Counted from the first letter of the stretch, positions 51,170 to 60,494 are shown. The stretch is 64,000 nucleotides of DNA from JAKVBH01 sp049800955 (GCF_049800955.1 NZ_JBNAGA010000001.1:1116001-1180000), one strand, 5' to 3'. Translations and numbers: made by a program. Notes: generated from the sequence alone by a model not told the origin.

Positions 51170-52120
51170 TTAGAAAAGGCCGGGATGCATGGCACGCGCG
51201 ATCTTTTCGATGGCGGCGATATTGGCAGGCCCCGGCGTCAGCTCTTCATAGCGCAGGCCAATCCATGCCTCATTGCGAACCGCATCCGTGGTCGACATGA
51301 CCGGGTGGTCTTTGAGGAACTGAAACGTGTCTTCCGCGCCATTTCCCGTCTGGTAATCCAGCAGGATCAGGAATTCAGGGTTCGCCGCGGCGACCGCTTC
51401 CCAGGAGGAGCGCCCCCAGCTGGTCTCCATGTCCCCGGTGACGTTCGCGCCGCCTGCGGCTGTAATCATGGCGTCGGGAATGGCAAATTTCCCGGCGGTG
51501 AACGGCGCATCGGCGGGCCCATCCAGCAGGAAAACGCGCGGCGCGGCGACATCGTCTGTCTTGCTTTCAATGGCGGCCAGTTGTTTTTTCCAGCCCGCAA
51601 CCAGCGCTTCTGCCGTCTCAGTGACATCCATGACCTTGCCCAGCCGCAGCACATCGTCAAAGAGCAGATCCATGCTGGCCCCGGGCCGGTCATCGTGCAG
51701 ATGCACACAGCTTTCTGTGAGCACCATCGTCTGGATGCCAAACGGGGCCAGTGTATCGGGCGTGACATCGCCGCCGGGCTTCATGCCATAATACCAACCG
51801 GCGAAAAACAGATCGGGTTCGACCGTTAGAAGGTTTTCGACGGTGGGATATTTTGGCGCAAGCTCGGGGATATCGCCGCGCTCGGCGTCAAAGGTGGGGC
51901 TTGTCTTGTACCAGCCTGTGATCCCAGTGAGGCCGACGATGCGATCCTGCAATCCCAGCGCGAAGGCCATTTCGGTCATGTTCATGTCATGGACAACAAG
52001 GCGCTCAGGCGTTTCTGCGAAGCTCAGGGGCGTGCCGCAATTGTCGACGGTCACGTCGGCCAGAGCAGGGGAGGCTGCGAAAGCGCAGAGCATCAGGGGG
52101 GCGATGCGGGAGGGTGTCAT
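51170..52120 (-). CDS. btuF: Periplasmic corrinoid-binding protein (BtuF-type)
   Basis: A 316-residue solute-binding protein with a signal peptide (MTPSRIAPLMLCAFAASPALA). The Fhu/BtuF fold is seen in PERLVVHDMNMTEMAFALGL, VENLLTVEPDLFFAGWYYG and AANPEFLILLDYQTG. The ATG at 52120 has AAGGAA 6 bases upstream; a TTG at 52135 overlaps the ATPase stop and is less likely. Specificity is taken from the operon's B12 riboswitch. Siderophore or haem binding would be the alternative for this family. Confidence 0.84.
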   Translation of the reverse strand: MTPSRIAPLMLCAFAASPALADVTVDNCGTPLSFAETPERLVVHDMNMTEMAFALGLQDRIVGLTGITGWYKTSPTFDAERGDIPELAPKYPTVENLLTVEPDLFFAGWYYGMKPGGDVTPDTLAPFGIQTMVLTESCVHLHDDRPGASMDLLFDDVLRLGKVMDVTETAEALVAGWKKQLAAIESKTDDVAAPRVFLLDGPADAPFTAGKFAIPDAMITAAGGANVTGDMETSWGRSSWEAVAAANPEFLILLDYQTGNGAEDTFQFLKDHPVMSTTDAVRNEAWIGLRYEELTPGPANIAAIEKIARAMHPGLF

Positions 52121-52131
52121 GGGTCTTTCCT

Positions 52132-52914
52132 TCAAATTGACACAGAGGTTTTGCGAATATCGAGCGCGGGGATGACGCGTTCTTCATAGGGCAGGAGCAG
52201 GTAGCTCACGCCGAATGTCTGTTGGACGGCCTCAGGGGTCAAAACCTCCGATGCAGGTCCAAAGTGCATGATGCGGCCGTCTTGCATGAGGGCGACATGG
52301 CTCGCGAATTCGGGGATCAGCACAAGGTCATGCAGGATCATGACGATGGTGATGCCCAGGGCCGAGACGAGCGAAAGCATGCGCCCCTTGGCATCCGGGT
52401 CCAGATGGTTGGTGGGCTCATCGAGCAACAAGAGCTTGGGGCGCTGCGCCAGGGCGCGGGCGATATGGGCGCGCTGCCGTTCTCCGCCCGACAGACGCGC
52501 CATGGGGCTGTCTGCCCTATCGCGCAGCTGTGCGAGATCCAACACGCGATCCAGAGCCTCTGCGTGCGCGGCGCTGGAATAATCCGCCCATATGGGCATC
52601 TGCCCCAAGGCCACATAGTCGCGCAGGCGCAACCGGCCATCGGGGTTCTCATGCTGGCTGACGAGCGCGATCTGGCGGGCGCGCGCCTCCAGCGAGAGCG
52701 ACGCGAGGTCTTGCCCATCAAGGCTTACGTGGCCCGCGCTGGGGGCGACCGTGCCTGCGAGGATACGCATCAATGTGGTCTTGCCTGCACCGTTGGGCCC
52801 GGCGATCGCGAGTGTTGCGCCCGGGTCCAGCTCGAACTCGGCGCCGCTCAGAAGCTCCACACCGGCCCTGGTGTGGTAGCTCAGATCATGGGAGCACAGG
52901 AATGCGTGGCTCAT
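52132..52914 (-). CDS. btuD: ABC transporter ATP-binding protein (BtuD/FecE-type)
   Basis: A 260-residue ATPase. Walker A is IAGPNGAGKTTLMRIL, the signature is ARLSGGERQRAHIARAL, Walker B is LLLLDEPTNHLD and the H-loop is MILHDL. It powers import with the permease and binding protein encoded after it. Its ATG overlaps the stop of the DUF1636 gene by 4 bases. Confidence 0.9.
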   Translation of the reverse strand: MSHAFLCSHDLSYHTRAGVELLSGAEFELDPGATLAIAGPNGAGKTTLMRILAGTVAPSAGHVSLDGQDLASLSLEARARQIALVSQHENPDGRLRLRDYVALGQMPIWADYSSAAHAEALDRVLDLAQLRDRADSPMARLSGGERQRAHIARALAQRPKLLLLDEPTNHLDPDAKGRMLSLVSALGITIVMILHDLVLIPEFASHVALMQDGRIMHFGPASEVLTPEAVQQTFGVSYLLLPYEERVIPALDIRKTSVSI

Positions 52915-53252
52915 GAGAGTGCAATCCCGGGCAGGCGCGCCAGCGTCTTGTCTGCCAGAGCTGCGGGCCGTTCCTGCGAGGAGGTCCAGCCGGTGGCGGA
53001 GTTCTCAAAGGCATGGGCAAATGTCGCAATGGCGCGGGCCTCAATGTCGCTTTCGATGCCGCCAAACAGGTAAGATGCCTTGCCACGGCCCTGCAATCCC
53101 ACGGCAATGGGCGCATCACATGCCGCCAGACAATCCACCGCCTTGAAAACAGCGCTCTCCGGCGCGCCACGAGCGATTGCGCGGCGCAGATCAGACGCGG
53201 GCCCAGAGCCCCGGCAGGTCGTGCAAATCAGGATGATCAGGTCTGAGGACAT
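52911..53252 (-). CDS. DUF1636 protein, first gene of the cobalamin operon
   Basis: A 113-residue protein with four cysteines in ICTTCRGSG and VDCLAACDAP, spaced like the thioredoxin-like 2Fe-2S ferredoxins. DUF1636 is known mainly from metal- or cobalamin-linked loci; the role is not settled. The ATG at 53252 has GGAGG 11 bases upstream. It lies closest to the riboswitch. A part in reducing or handling the imported corrinoid is inference. Confidence 0.78.
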   Translation of the reverse strand: MSSDLIILICTTCRGSGPASDLRRAIARGAPESAVFKAVDCLAACDAPIAVGLQGRGKASYLFGGIESDIEARAIATFAHAFENSATGWTSSQERPAALADKTLARLPGIALS

Positions 53253-53369
53253 TGCCGTTTTGGCCTCCGCCCCGGAAAAAGCAGGCAAGGGGAGAGCCGG
53301 GTCATGTCTCTGCACAAGATCTGTGCCATCGCGCCTCCTTCCAGAGCGCCCCGCTCCGGGTTGAACAAC

Positions 53370-53560
53370 AGGTGATGGCAGGTCTCCTGACTTGCGGGTC
53401 CCGGCTCCGTTGACCTTCCCAGCCCGTCATGGCCAGTGGTGAACCAACATTGCTCGCCGCCTACAGTTGCGGGGGCAGTCACGGATTTGGCGCCTCAATG
53501 CGGTGCCGCACCGTGTTCCCTATTATTCCCGGCAGTCTCCTGCACGAGAACCATCACGCG
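53370..53560 (-). ncRNA. Cobalamin (AdoCbl) riboswitch
   Basis: Reading the minus strand, the B12 box AGTCAGGAGACCTGCC (53392-53377) is perfect. Before it come GGGAAGG, GCCATGACGGGC near CCACTGGCC, CCCCCGCAACTGTAGGCGG, and GGGAACACGGTGCGG. The closing P1 stem GTGATGG (53557-53551) and CCATCAC (53378-53372) is seven pairs. It ends about 120 bases before the DUF1636 start and should switch off the uptake operon when B12 is plentiful. Confidence 0.93.
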
Positions 53561-53632
53561 CCGACACTATCTGCGCGCCGGGAAGTGTCAATCGGCAAGA
53601 TGCCGCGTTGCGCAAATTCGGCCAGCGTCCTG

Positions 53633-56600
53633 TTATTCAGCGGCGACGCGCAGATCGACGACCTCGTGGGTGGTCAAACCAACCGGCGCAGGGACCGTGC
53701 GCCGCCGCCGGACAAGCGCGAACATGGGCGGCGTGAAATAAAAGCTCACCAGCGTTGAGAGCAAGACGCCCCCTGCGATGGAGACGGCAAAGGGCGGCCA
53801 GAACGCGCCCCCATCCAAAATGAGCGGCAGGAAGCCACCAAAGGTGGTGATCGTGGTCGAGATGATGTGGCGGCTTGAGCCCGTCACTACACGCGCCATC
53901 GCGTCTGCATCCCCGGCCGCCGCCTCGGCATCAGCCTGCAAGGCTGTCAGGATAATGATGGCCGCGTTTATGGAAACCCCGATCGAGCCAATCACCCCGA
54001 TGATAGCCACGATGCCGAAGGGATATTGCATGATCGCCAGCGACAGCATCGAAAGCCCTGCCGCAAGCACGCACACCACCAGGGTGACGCCCGCAAGCCT
54101 GAAGGAATTGAAGGTCAAAACGATGCTGGCCACGGTGAGCGTTACAATCAGGCCGATGGACGCCAGTAGATTGCCCACTGTGTTGGCCCGCGCGTCGCTG
54201 TCGCCCCCGAGCGAGAGCGTATAGCCCTCAGGTATCTCCAAGCCGCGTTCGTCCAGTGCTGTAAGGACCTGTTGGAGGGCCTCTTCGGGCAGGACATTGG
54301 GCACGAGAAACGCCTGCACCACGTTTTCGCGCACCCCGTCGACCCGCGTGATCACGCTTTCGGCAGGCTCAAGAACGGGTGTGGCCAATTCCGACAAGGG
54401 AACAGCTGGGAAGATGCCTGTGGCTGAGAGCGTGGCAGCATTGGGCAGCACGATAGGCAGATCCGTGATGGCTTCTGCATCGCCGCGCAGGCCATTGCGG
54501 GGCAGACCCTCTCCCATCCCCTCTCCCAGCCGGACCCGGACCGGCAGTTGCTCCGTGCCCTCCACGAGAGAGCCGCCCGTGACGCCGATCAGGGCGGCAT
54601 CGAGTTGCGCGGCCACATCCGTGACGTTCAATCCCAAAAGCCGCGCCTTGTCCTCGTCGATCTCGAACCGTAGCTGCGGCGCCCCGCCGTTCACGCCCGA
54701 GCGCGCCTGCGTGACCAGATCCAGATCTGACATGGCAGCACGGATGTCATCGCCCAGAGCGCGCAGGGTGGCGATGTCCTGCCCCTGAATTTTGATCTCA
54801 ACGGGGGCGTCTACGGGCGGTCCTTGCACAAGCCCGCGTACGATAACCTGCGCCTGCGGAAAGTCGCGATCAAATTGCTGTTGCAAGCCCTCGACGAGGC
54901 GCGCGGCATCTGCATCGGTTTTGGTTGTGATCATCGCTTGCGCAAATCCAGGCTCCTGACTGCGCCCGCCTACGATGTTGTAGTAAAACGCAGGGCCGGA
55001 TTGGCCGATGGACCAGTAGATGCTGCGCAAGCCGTCGTCGCTGCGGATGATGTTGTCCATTTCCTTGGCAACCTCTGCGGTCTCGGAGATCGCGCTGCCG
55101 GGCGGCATGGAGAGCTCGATGTAGAATTGATCGCGCTCAACCCCTGGGAAGAACTGCGCGGTCAGGGTCGGGAAGGCCACGAAACCAAGGACGGGCAAGA
55201 CGAGGGACAGGGCGATGGCGCGCAGCGGATTGCTCACGGCCAATCGCACGGAGGCTTCAAAGAGCCGTCCCAAGGCCGGGATCTGAATACCATTGGAAAG
55301 CGCGCCTTTGGTATCGGCTGAGGGCAGGATCCAGCCCGCAAGGGCGGGCGTCACCGTCAGCGCAACAAAGAGCGACCAGATCAGCATCAGAACAACCGCA
55401 ATCGCGATGGAGCCCACGAAATCGCCCGCCGGGCCTGGCAACAGGATCATCGGGGTGAAGGCCAGCGCCGTGGTCACCGTTGAGGCGAGGAGGGGCGCTG
55501 CCAGACGGCGCACCGCGTCGCCCACGGCTATCGCGCGCGCCATGCCGGATTTGAGCCGCTTGCGCACTTCGTCCGCCATGACAATGGCCGCATCGACCAA
55601 CAGCCCCAGCGCCACGATCAGCCCCGTGACCGACATTTGGTGTATCGGCAGGCCGATGATGTTCATCGTGGCCAGCGTGGCCAGCGACACGATGGGAAGA
55701 ACAGCCGCCACAATCAGGGCGGCCCGGACCCCAAGCGTCACGAGCAGTACCAAAACGACCAATCCGACGCCGATGGCCATATTCGTTGCCACCTCTGCCA
55801 AACGGTCTGTTGTGTAGGTGCTTTGATCAAAGAGCAGGGTCTCTTCGATCCCGAGGGGGATCCTGTCTGCCCCGGCCTCGAGTTCTGCGCGGACAAACCC
55901 CATCCAGCGGTCGATTTGCTGGCCCTCCTGGGCCAAGGTGCCGATGAGGATTGCAGGTTTGCCGTTGGAAAAGGCAAGCGCATCGGGGGGTGATTTGGGG
56001 CCGCGCGTGATCGTTGCGATGTCTGCCAGCCTGCTCGATGCGCCGGTCTCGGCCTCGCGCAGGACAATCTGGCGCAGACGGTCCAGCGTGTCGATCTCGC
56101 CGCTGACCGCGATGGTCAAATTCACATCGCCCTGAAGGCGCCCGGCCTGCACCTTGCCATCCGCCGCCGCGATTCGATTGGAGATGTCCCGTGCAGTGAG
56201 GCCCAGGGCCGCGGCCCGCGCGGGATCGACATGTACGAGGATCTCTTCGTCCGGCAGGCCAAAGTAATCGACCGCGCGTGTGCCCGGGATGGCGCGCAGC
56301 CTGTCGCCCAGTGCTTCCGCATGGCGCGCCATGAGCGTGAGGGGCATGTCGGGCTCGGTAGAGGTGATTGCGATCACGCTGGAATAGGCGGAGATGCCCT
56401 CAGCATTGAAATCCGGGGCCAGCACGCCCGCGGGGAACGCGCGACGGGCGTCTTCTATGGCATCGCGCGCCTCGGACCAGACCTGTTCAATCGTGGCCGC
56501 ATCCAGCGTCTCGATCAGGTCAATGGAGACCACGGAGACGCCCGTGCGCGAGACGGAGCTGATCTGATCAATCTCGGCGATCTTGCGAAGCTCTTCTTCG

Positions 56601-56794
56601 ATCTCCGCTGTAACAAGCGCCTCCACGCGTTGCGGGTCCGCGCCCGGGAATTGCGTCGTCACGGATGCGAAGAGGTTGGTGATCGTGGGATCTTCCTGCC
56701 GTCCGAGCGACAGAAAGGACGACAGGCCTGCGGAGACCAGCACCAAAATGATGAGCGCAACAAGGCGGGGGTGCCGAAAGGTGAGCGTTTCCAT
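53633..56794 (-). CDS. RND-family efflux permease
   Basis: A 1053-residue inner-membrane protein with the two-fold RND layout: helix 1 at the N terminus, a large periplasmic loop with PGADPQRVEALVTAEIEEEL, a six-helix block, and the same again. Motif GLLVDAAIVMADEVRKRL lacks the second aspartate of the AcrB pair (VDD), which places it in an atypical HAE branch. ATG 56794 gives METLTFRHPRLVALI, the usual start of the family. It follows the adaptor gene by 21 bases. Cargo is unknown; lipophilic drugs, bile salts or solvents are typical. Confidence 0.91.
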   Translation of the reverse strand: METLTFRHPRLVALIILVLVSAGLSSFLSLGRQEDPTITNLFASVTTQFPGADPQRVEALVTAEIEEELRKIAEIDQISSVSRTGVSVVSIDLIETLDAATIEQVWSEARDAIEDARRAFPAGVLAPDFNAEGISAYSSVIAITSTEPDMPLTLMARHAEALGDRLRAIPGTRAVDYFGLPDEEILVHVDPARAAALGLTARDISNRIAAADGKVQAGRLQGDVNLTIAVSGEIDTLDRLRQIVLREAETGASSRLADIATITRGPKSPPDALAFSNGKPAILIGTLAQEGQQIDRWMGFVRAELEAGADRIPLGIEETLLFDQSTYTTDRLAEVATNMAIGVGLVVLVLLVTLGVRAALIVAAVLPIVSLATLATMNIIGLPIHQMSVTGLIVALGLLVDAAIVMADEVRKRLKSGMARAIAVGDAVRRLAAPLLASTVTTALAFTPMILLPGPAGDFVGSIAIAVVLMLIWSLFVALTVTPALAGWILPSADTKGALSNGIQIPALGRLFEASVRLAVSNPLRAIALSLVLPVLGFVAFPTLTAQFFPGVERDQFYIELSMPPGSAISETAEVAKEMDNIIRSDDGLRSIYWSIGQSGPAFYYNIVGGRSQEPGFAQAMITTKTDADAARLVEGLQQQFDRDFPQAQVIVRGLVQGPPVDAPVEIKIQGQDIATLRALGDDIRAAMSDLDLVTQARSGVNGGAPQLRFEIDEDKARLLGLNVTDVAAQLDAALIGVTGGSLVEGTEQLPVRVRLGEGMGEGLPRNGLRGDAEAITDLPIVLPNAATLSATGIFPAVPLSELATPVLEPAESVITRVDGVRENVVQAFLVPNVLPEEALQQVLTALDERGLEIPEGYTLSLGGDSDARANTVGNLLASIGLIVTLTVASIVLTFNSFRLAGVTLVVCVLAAGLSMLSLAIMQYPFGIVAIIGVIGSIGVSINAAIIILTALQADAEAAAGDADAMARVVTGSSRHIISTTITTFGGFLPLILDGGAFWPPFAVSIAGGVLLSTLVSFYFTPPMFALVRRRRTVPAPVGLTTHEVVDLRVAAE

Positions 56795-56815
56795 GGGCGT
56801 GTCTCCTCAGGGGTC

Positions 56816-57973
56816 TCAGGATGCGGGTTTCGGATCGACGGTTTGGCCAACGGTGACCCTTTGGGGGCCCGCAGAGATCAGGCGCGCCTTTTCGGGAAAG
56901 GCGCCGCGCACGAAGGCCTGATCGCCCGCCACATGCACCACCTGAACACTCACGGCGCGCACGATATTGTCCGCAGACACGGCCAGAATCGTCCATTGCC
57001 CGCGCAACCCCTCTTTCAGCGTTGTCACGGGGACCCACACGCCGGGGGTCTCGACATGCTCGCGCATTTGCAGCCGCGCGGTTTGACCGAAAGCCAGAGC
57101 ATCGTCCGTCTCCAGCGCGAAGAGCGCGATGCGCGTGCGCGTGATGGGATCGATGTCCGGTCGCAGGGTGAGCAGTGTTGCGTCATAGATTTTGTCGCCA
57201 ATCTGAAGTGTTGCCCCCTTCAGATCGTCAGCCCGCACATCAAGCGGCACTCCGATGCGCGCGCGTGGCGCGTCAGCGGCCACGATCTCGATGAGAGCCT
57301 GGCCCGGCGCGACACTCTCGCCGCCATCGACAAACCGCGCGGAGACCACGCCCTCGAAGGACGCGCGCACGTGGGATTTCTCCATCTGGATCGTATTGGC
57401 CACCAAACTGGCCTCGATCTCGGTGATGCGCGCGCTGAGTTCTTCCACGCGGGACAGGGCCTCATCGAGTTTGGCTTGGCTGGCAAATCCTTGTTCGCTC
57501 AGTTGGGATTGCCGCGCGACGGTCTGATTTGCGAAGCGGAGTTGGGCGTCAATTGCGTTCCGAGTGGCCAAAAGACGCTCGCGTTCTGCCGTCAACAGCC
57601 GGGTATCCAGCGTTGCCACAGGCGTGCCGGCACGCACCGTATCACCCTCATCCACCTGGATATCCAGCAATGTGCCGCTCAATTCGAAGGAGACGACAAG
57701 GCTGCGTTGCGGCTCGATTTGGCCCACGAATGTGCGGGTGACCTCGTAGCTCTCCTCCAGCGTCAATGGGCGCGTCTCGACGGGTAGCACCTGAGCCGGA
57801 TCAGCCGTGGGCGCGGCCTCCGCGCGGCGCGTCAGCTCCTGGCTGCCCAGTTGCACCAGCGCAAAGGCTGCCAGCAGCACGCCCGCTGTCATACTCGCGG
57901 TGAGGCCCATTCTGGCCGCGCGGCGAAAGGCCCCGGGTTTGGTCTGGTTCGGCTTTTGCTTTGGTTGCGTCAT
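56816..57973 (-). CDS. RND efflux periplasmic adaptor (membrane fusion protein)
   Basis: A 385-residue HlyD/AcrA-like adaptor. One helix (about 22-45) anchors it. The barrel-sandwich and hairpin parts are SLVVSFELSGTLLDIQVDEG, SQLSEQGFASQAKLDEALSR and VRASFEGVVSARFVDGGESV. It joins the permease encoded next to an outer-membrane channel not present in this window. It diverges from the TetR gene. Confidence 0.91.
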   Translation of the reverse strand: MTQPKQKPNQTKPGAFRRAARMGLTASMTAGVLLAAFALVQLGSQELTRRAEAAPTADPAQVLPVETRPLTLEESYEVTRTFVGQIEPQRSLVVSFELSGTLLDIQVDEGDTVRAGTPVATLDTRLLTAERERLLATRNAIDAQLRFANQTVARQSQLSEQGFASQAKLDEALSRVEELSARITEIEASLVANTIQMEKSHVRASFEGVVSARFVDGGESVAPGQALIEIVAADAPRARIGVPLDVRADDLKGATLQIGDKIYDATLLTLRPDIDPITRTRIALFALETDDALAFGQTARLQMREHVETPGVWVPVTTLKEGLRGQWTILAVSADNIVRAVSVQVVHVAGDQAFVRGAFPEKARLISAGPQRVTVGQTVDPKPAS

Positions 57974-57988
57974 CGCTTCACTCTCCCA

Positions 57989-58007
57989 AAGTTAGACTGT
58001 CTAACTT
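57989..58007. promoter_or_regulatory. TetR-type operator between adaptor and regulator genes
   Basis: AAGTTAGACTGTCTAACTT is a perfect 19-bp palindrome with a single central base. It lies 16 bases before the adaptor start and 57 before the regulator start. TGTTAGAAG at 58010-58018 repeats one half. This is the probable binding site of the neighbouring TetR repressor. Confidence 0.8.
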
Positions 58008-58063
58008 ATATGTTAGAAGTTCTCACTTTGACAAGAGATACGATCTTTGAAAGATATTGGATC

Positions 58064-58687
58064 ATGACCGATGCAAAGACACACAAACCCGCCGAGCTGC
58101 GCAAACATGGCTATCATCATGGCGATCTGCGGGCGGGATTGATCGAGGCGACGCGGCAGCTTGTTGAGGAAAAGGGGCCGGATGGCTTCTCCGTGACAGA
58201 TGCGTGCAAACTGGCGGGTGTGTCGACGGCTGCGCCTTACAAGCACTTCAAGGATAAGTCAGAAATGATTGCCGCCATGGTGATGGAGGGCATGTACCGC
58301 CACCGGACGAACATGACATCAGCGCTGGACGGTGTCCCGCCGGGAACGCCTGCGCGGATCAAGGTTCTGGGGCGTGAATATGTGGATTTCGCGCTCAGGG
58401 AGCCGGGTGTGTTTCGTCTGAAGTTCGGTGGTTTCACGGACCGGCTTGACGATCCCCGGCTTCAGGAAGCGGGAGAGGGCACCTTCGATGTTGTCTTGCA
58501 TGAAGTGGCGACCTGTTTGGGGCAGGACGAGATTACGCCTGACGTGCGTCGTCGCGGCTTCATGCTCTGGAGTTTCGTGCACGGGCTGAGTTTTCTGATG
58601 GCTGACCCGAAGCTGACGAAACTCGGCGGTGAGTTTGTGCTGGACGAGTTGTTGGATGATATCGCGCGGCGCATGTTGGCCGATTGA
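58064..58687 (+). CDS. TetR/AcrR-family transcriptional regulator
   Basis: A 207-residue repressor. The helix-turn-helix (about 15-65) reads GLIEATRQLVEEKGPDGFSV and DACKLAGVSTAAPYKHFKDK. The C-terminal ligand domain is of the TetR_C_33/WHG type (GREYVDFALREPGVFRLKFG, MLWSFVHGLSFLM). It diverges from the RND pump genes and the palindrome lies between, so it likely represses both units. The frame is open far upstream, but the ATG at 58064 starts close to the helix-turn-helix. Confidence 0.9.
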   Translation: MTDAKTHKPAELRKHGYHHGDLRAGLIEATRQLVEEKGPDGFSVTDACKLAGVSTAAPYKHFKDKSEMIAAMVMEGMYRHRTNMTSALDGVPPGTPARIKVLGREYVDFALREPGVFRLKFGGFTDRLDDPRLQEAGEGTFDVVLHEVATCLGQDEITPDVRRRGFMLWSFVHGLSFLMADPKLTKLGGEFVLDELLDDIARRMLAD

Positions 58688-58715
58688 ATGTATCGCCCGT
58701 ATGCTGGGCGCAGGG

Positions 58716-59699
58716 TTATGTTTGCAACAGGATCTGCGTCCAGACGGCGATGTCATCGAACAGGGTGATATCTCGCCTGATGCCGCGCGGTCCGAATTCG
58801 ACATGGCTGACCCCCATGACATGGATCTGCGCGCCTGTGGGGGCGCCAAACCGGCCCCAACCGCTATGGGTGCCCGTGAGGGACCACCGGATGGCGCTGC
58901 GCGGTGGGCAGGCGGCATCGGTCCGGCCAATCTGGTGTGCGATGTCAAACGTCGCGTCGGGCAACGCGCTGCGCAGGCCGATCCAGAACTCTTCGATTGC
59001 AGGCCATCCGTGGCTTTCAGCACCGCCCGGAGACGAGAGATGGCATGCGCGGTCATAGGCGCCGGGTATTGCCGCAAAATCATGCGCCATGAGGCGACGC
59101 AGCAGATCGCAATGTCGATCGCCCCAGCTATTGGCGTTGCCTTGGCCGGTGTAGGGGCCGGGCAGGTCTGTCTCCGGGGTCAGGGGCGGGGAGTGATCGC
59201 CCGCGTCGATCAGGGCCTGAGCGACGTTCCGCGCGGTTGAGCCCAGTTGCAGCGCGATTGCGGCATTGTCTCGGATCAGCCATTCATCCCAGACGCGGTT
59301 TTGCTTGCAAAAGGTGTCGGCGATGGTCCGAAACCTGACGGGCCGTCCCGTGGCCGGACCAAAAGCGCCGCCGCGATGCGTGGCCGTCGATAGAATGCGA
59401 TGGGAGGACAAAAAGCCCCCGTCCGGCGCCTCGCACCAGATCACATCTTCGCCCAGCAATTGCCTGTCGGGGAATTCGGTCAGCGTGGCCATGGTGTTGG
59501 CCTTGCCTGCGTCATTGCCCCGGTGGATCCCGGCGGGTGTGCGGACAAGAAGGTCGTCCGCATAGTGCCAGTCGAGCGCCGCGATGCCCCGGCCTTCCCA
59601 AATGTCCGCAGTACAGGTGAGGATATAGTCCTCGGGGCTCTCGAACCTGTCGCCGAACCCCTCCATGATCGGCCCGTGCGGCGGGCTCAGGTTTTGCAT
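58716..59699 (-). CDS. Two-domain SnoaL-like/ester-cyclase-type protein
   Basis: A 327-residue protein with two SnoaL-like halves (about 20-160 and 185-325), each with the NTF2-like pattern: IWEGRGIAALDWHYADDLLV with FRTIADTFCKQNRVWDEWLI, and LMAHDFAAIPGAYDRACHLS with the end VEFGPRGIRRDITLFDDIAV. SnoaL folds act as cyclases, isomerases or binding proteins. Its start overlaps the aldolase stop by 13 bases, so it belongs to the same message. The function is unknown. Confidence 0.72.
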   Translation of the reverse strand: MQNLSPPHGPIMEGFGDRFESPEDYILTCTADIWEGRGIAALDWHYADDLLVRTPAGIHRGNDAGKANTMATLTEFPDRQLLGEDVIWCEAPDGGFLSSHRILSTATHRGGAFGPATGRPVRFRTIADTFCKQNRVWDEWLIRDNAAIALQLGSTARNVAQALIDAGDHSPPLTPETDLPGPYTGQGNANSWGDRHCDLLRRLMAHDFAAIPGAYDRACHLSSPGGAESHGWPAIEEFWIGLRSALPDATFDIAHQIGRTDAACPPRSAIRWSLTGTHSGWGRFGAPTGAQIHVMGVSHVEFGPRGIRRDITLFDDIAVWTQILLQT

Positions 59700-60445
59700 T
59701 TGGCAATCTCATTTTGCATGGCGGCCATCAGAGTATTGAAGTCATTGTTGGGCGTCACAAGGTCAAAGCCTTCCTTGATCCGGCGCTGCGCCAGTTCTCC
59801 ACCACTGCAAAAGATGCCAGTGGGAACGCCCGCCGCCTTGGCGCGGGCCAGTATGTGCGCAATCGCGGCACTTGTTTTGCCGTCCTGCATTTCTGCTCCG
59901 GGCCTTTCGCCCAGATCGAGGGCCAGATCGTTGGGGCCCACATAGACCATATCCACGCCGTCCACCGAGAGAATGTCATCGATATTGTCCAGCGCCTGCG
60001 CGGTTTCCAGCATCGGGATGGCCATGATTTCAGCATTTGCGGCATCGAAGTAATCCGCGCCGCCGTAGAGTTTGCCGCGTGCGGGCCCGAAGGAGCGCGT
60101 CCCGTGGGGAGGGTAGCGACAGGCCGCGACGAGGTCTTCGGCTTGATGTCGGGTAGAGATCATGGGGCAGATCACGCCATAGGCGCCTGCATCGAGCAGA
60201 TGCATGATGGCCTCACTGTCGCGCGAGGGGCAACGAACGAGAGGCACTGCGGGCGTTGCGGAAATTGCCTGCAGCATCGTGATTGCCGTCTCGAAACCGA
60301 TCATCCCATGCTGCAGATCGACGGTCACACTGTCGAAGCCCTGATGCCCGACGCCCTCGGCCAGATATCCCGACGGAACAGAGAGCCATGCGTTTAGAAT
60401 CGGCTTGCCGCCGTGCAAAAGGGGTTTGAGCGCGTTCTGGCGCAT
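59687..60445 (-). CDS. HpcH/HpaI-family aldolase
   Basis: A 252-residue metal-dependent class II aldolase. Family stretches are FDSVTVDLQHGMIGFETAIT, GVICPMISTRHQAEDLVAAC and IMAIPMLETAQALDNIDDIL (metal-binding Glu), with VGPNDLALDLGERP later. It splits 4-hydroxy-2-keto acids into pyruvate or a like compound plus an aldehyde. The ATG at 60445 has GGGAGG 8 bases upstream; the frame is open to 60484. It diverges from a sugar ABC transporter and shares its twin operators. Confidence 0.87.
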   Translation of the reverse strand: MRQNALKPLLHGGKPILNAWLSVPSGYLAEGVGHQGFDSVTVDLQHGMIGFETAITMLQAISATPAVPLVRCPSRDSEAIMHLLDAGAYGVICPMISTRHQAEDLVAACRYPPHGTRSFGPARGKLYGGADYFDAANAEIMAIPMLETAQALDNIDDILSVDGVDMVYVGPNDLALDLGERPGAEMQDGKTSAAIAHILARAKAAGVPTGIFCSGGELAQRRIKEGFDLVTPNNDFNTLMAAMQNEIAKCKT

Positions 60446-60494
60446 GATGAATACCTCCCGTTTCCTGTCATCTGCCTGATACACTGATCTTTCG

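Noticed and set aside
53429..53758. Plus-strand open frame across the riboswitch and the RND gene end
   Set aside because: It covers a conserved RNA element on the minus strand and part of the RND gene, and has no ribosome site or domain.
56231..57787. A 518-codon open frame antisense to the RND genes
   Set aside because: It spans two real genes and their gap and shows no domain of its own.
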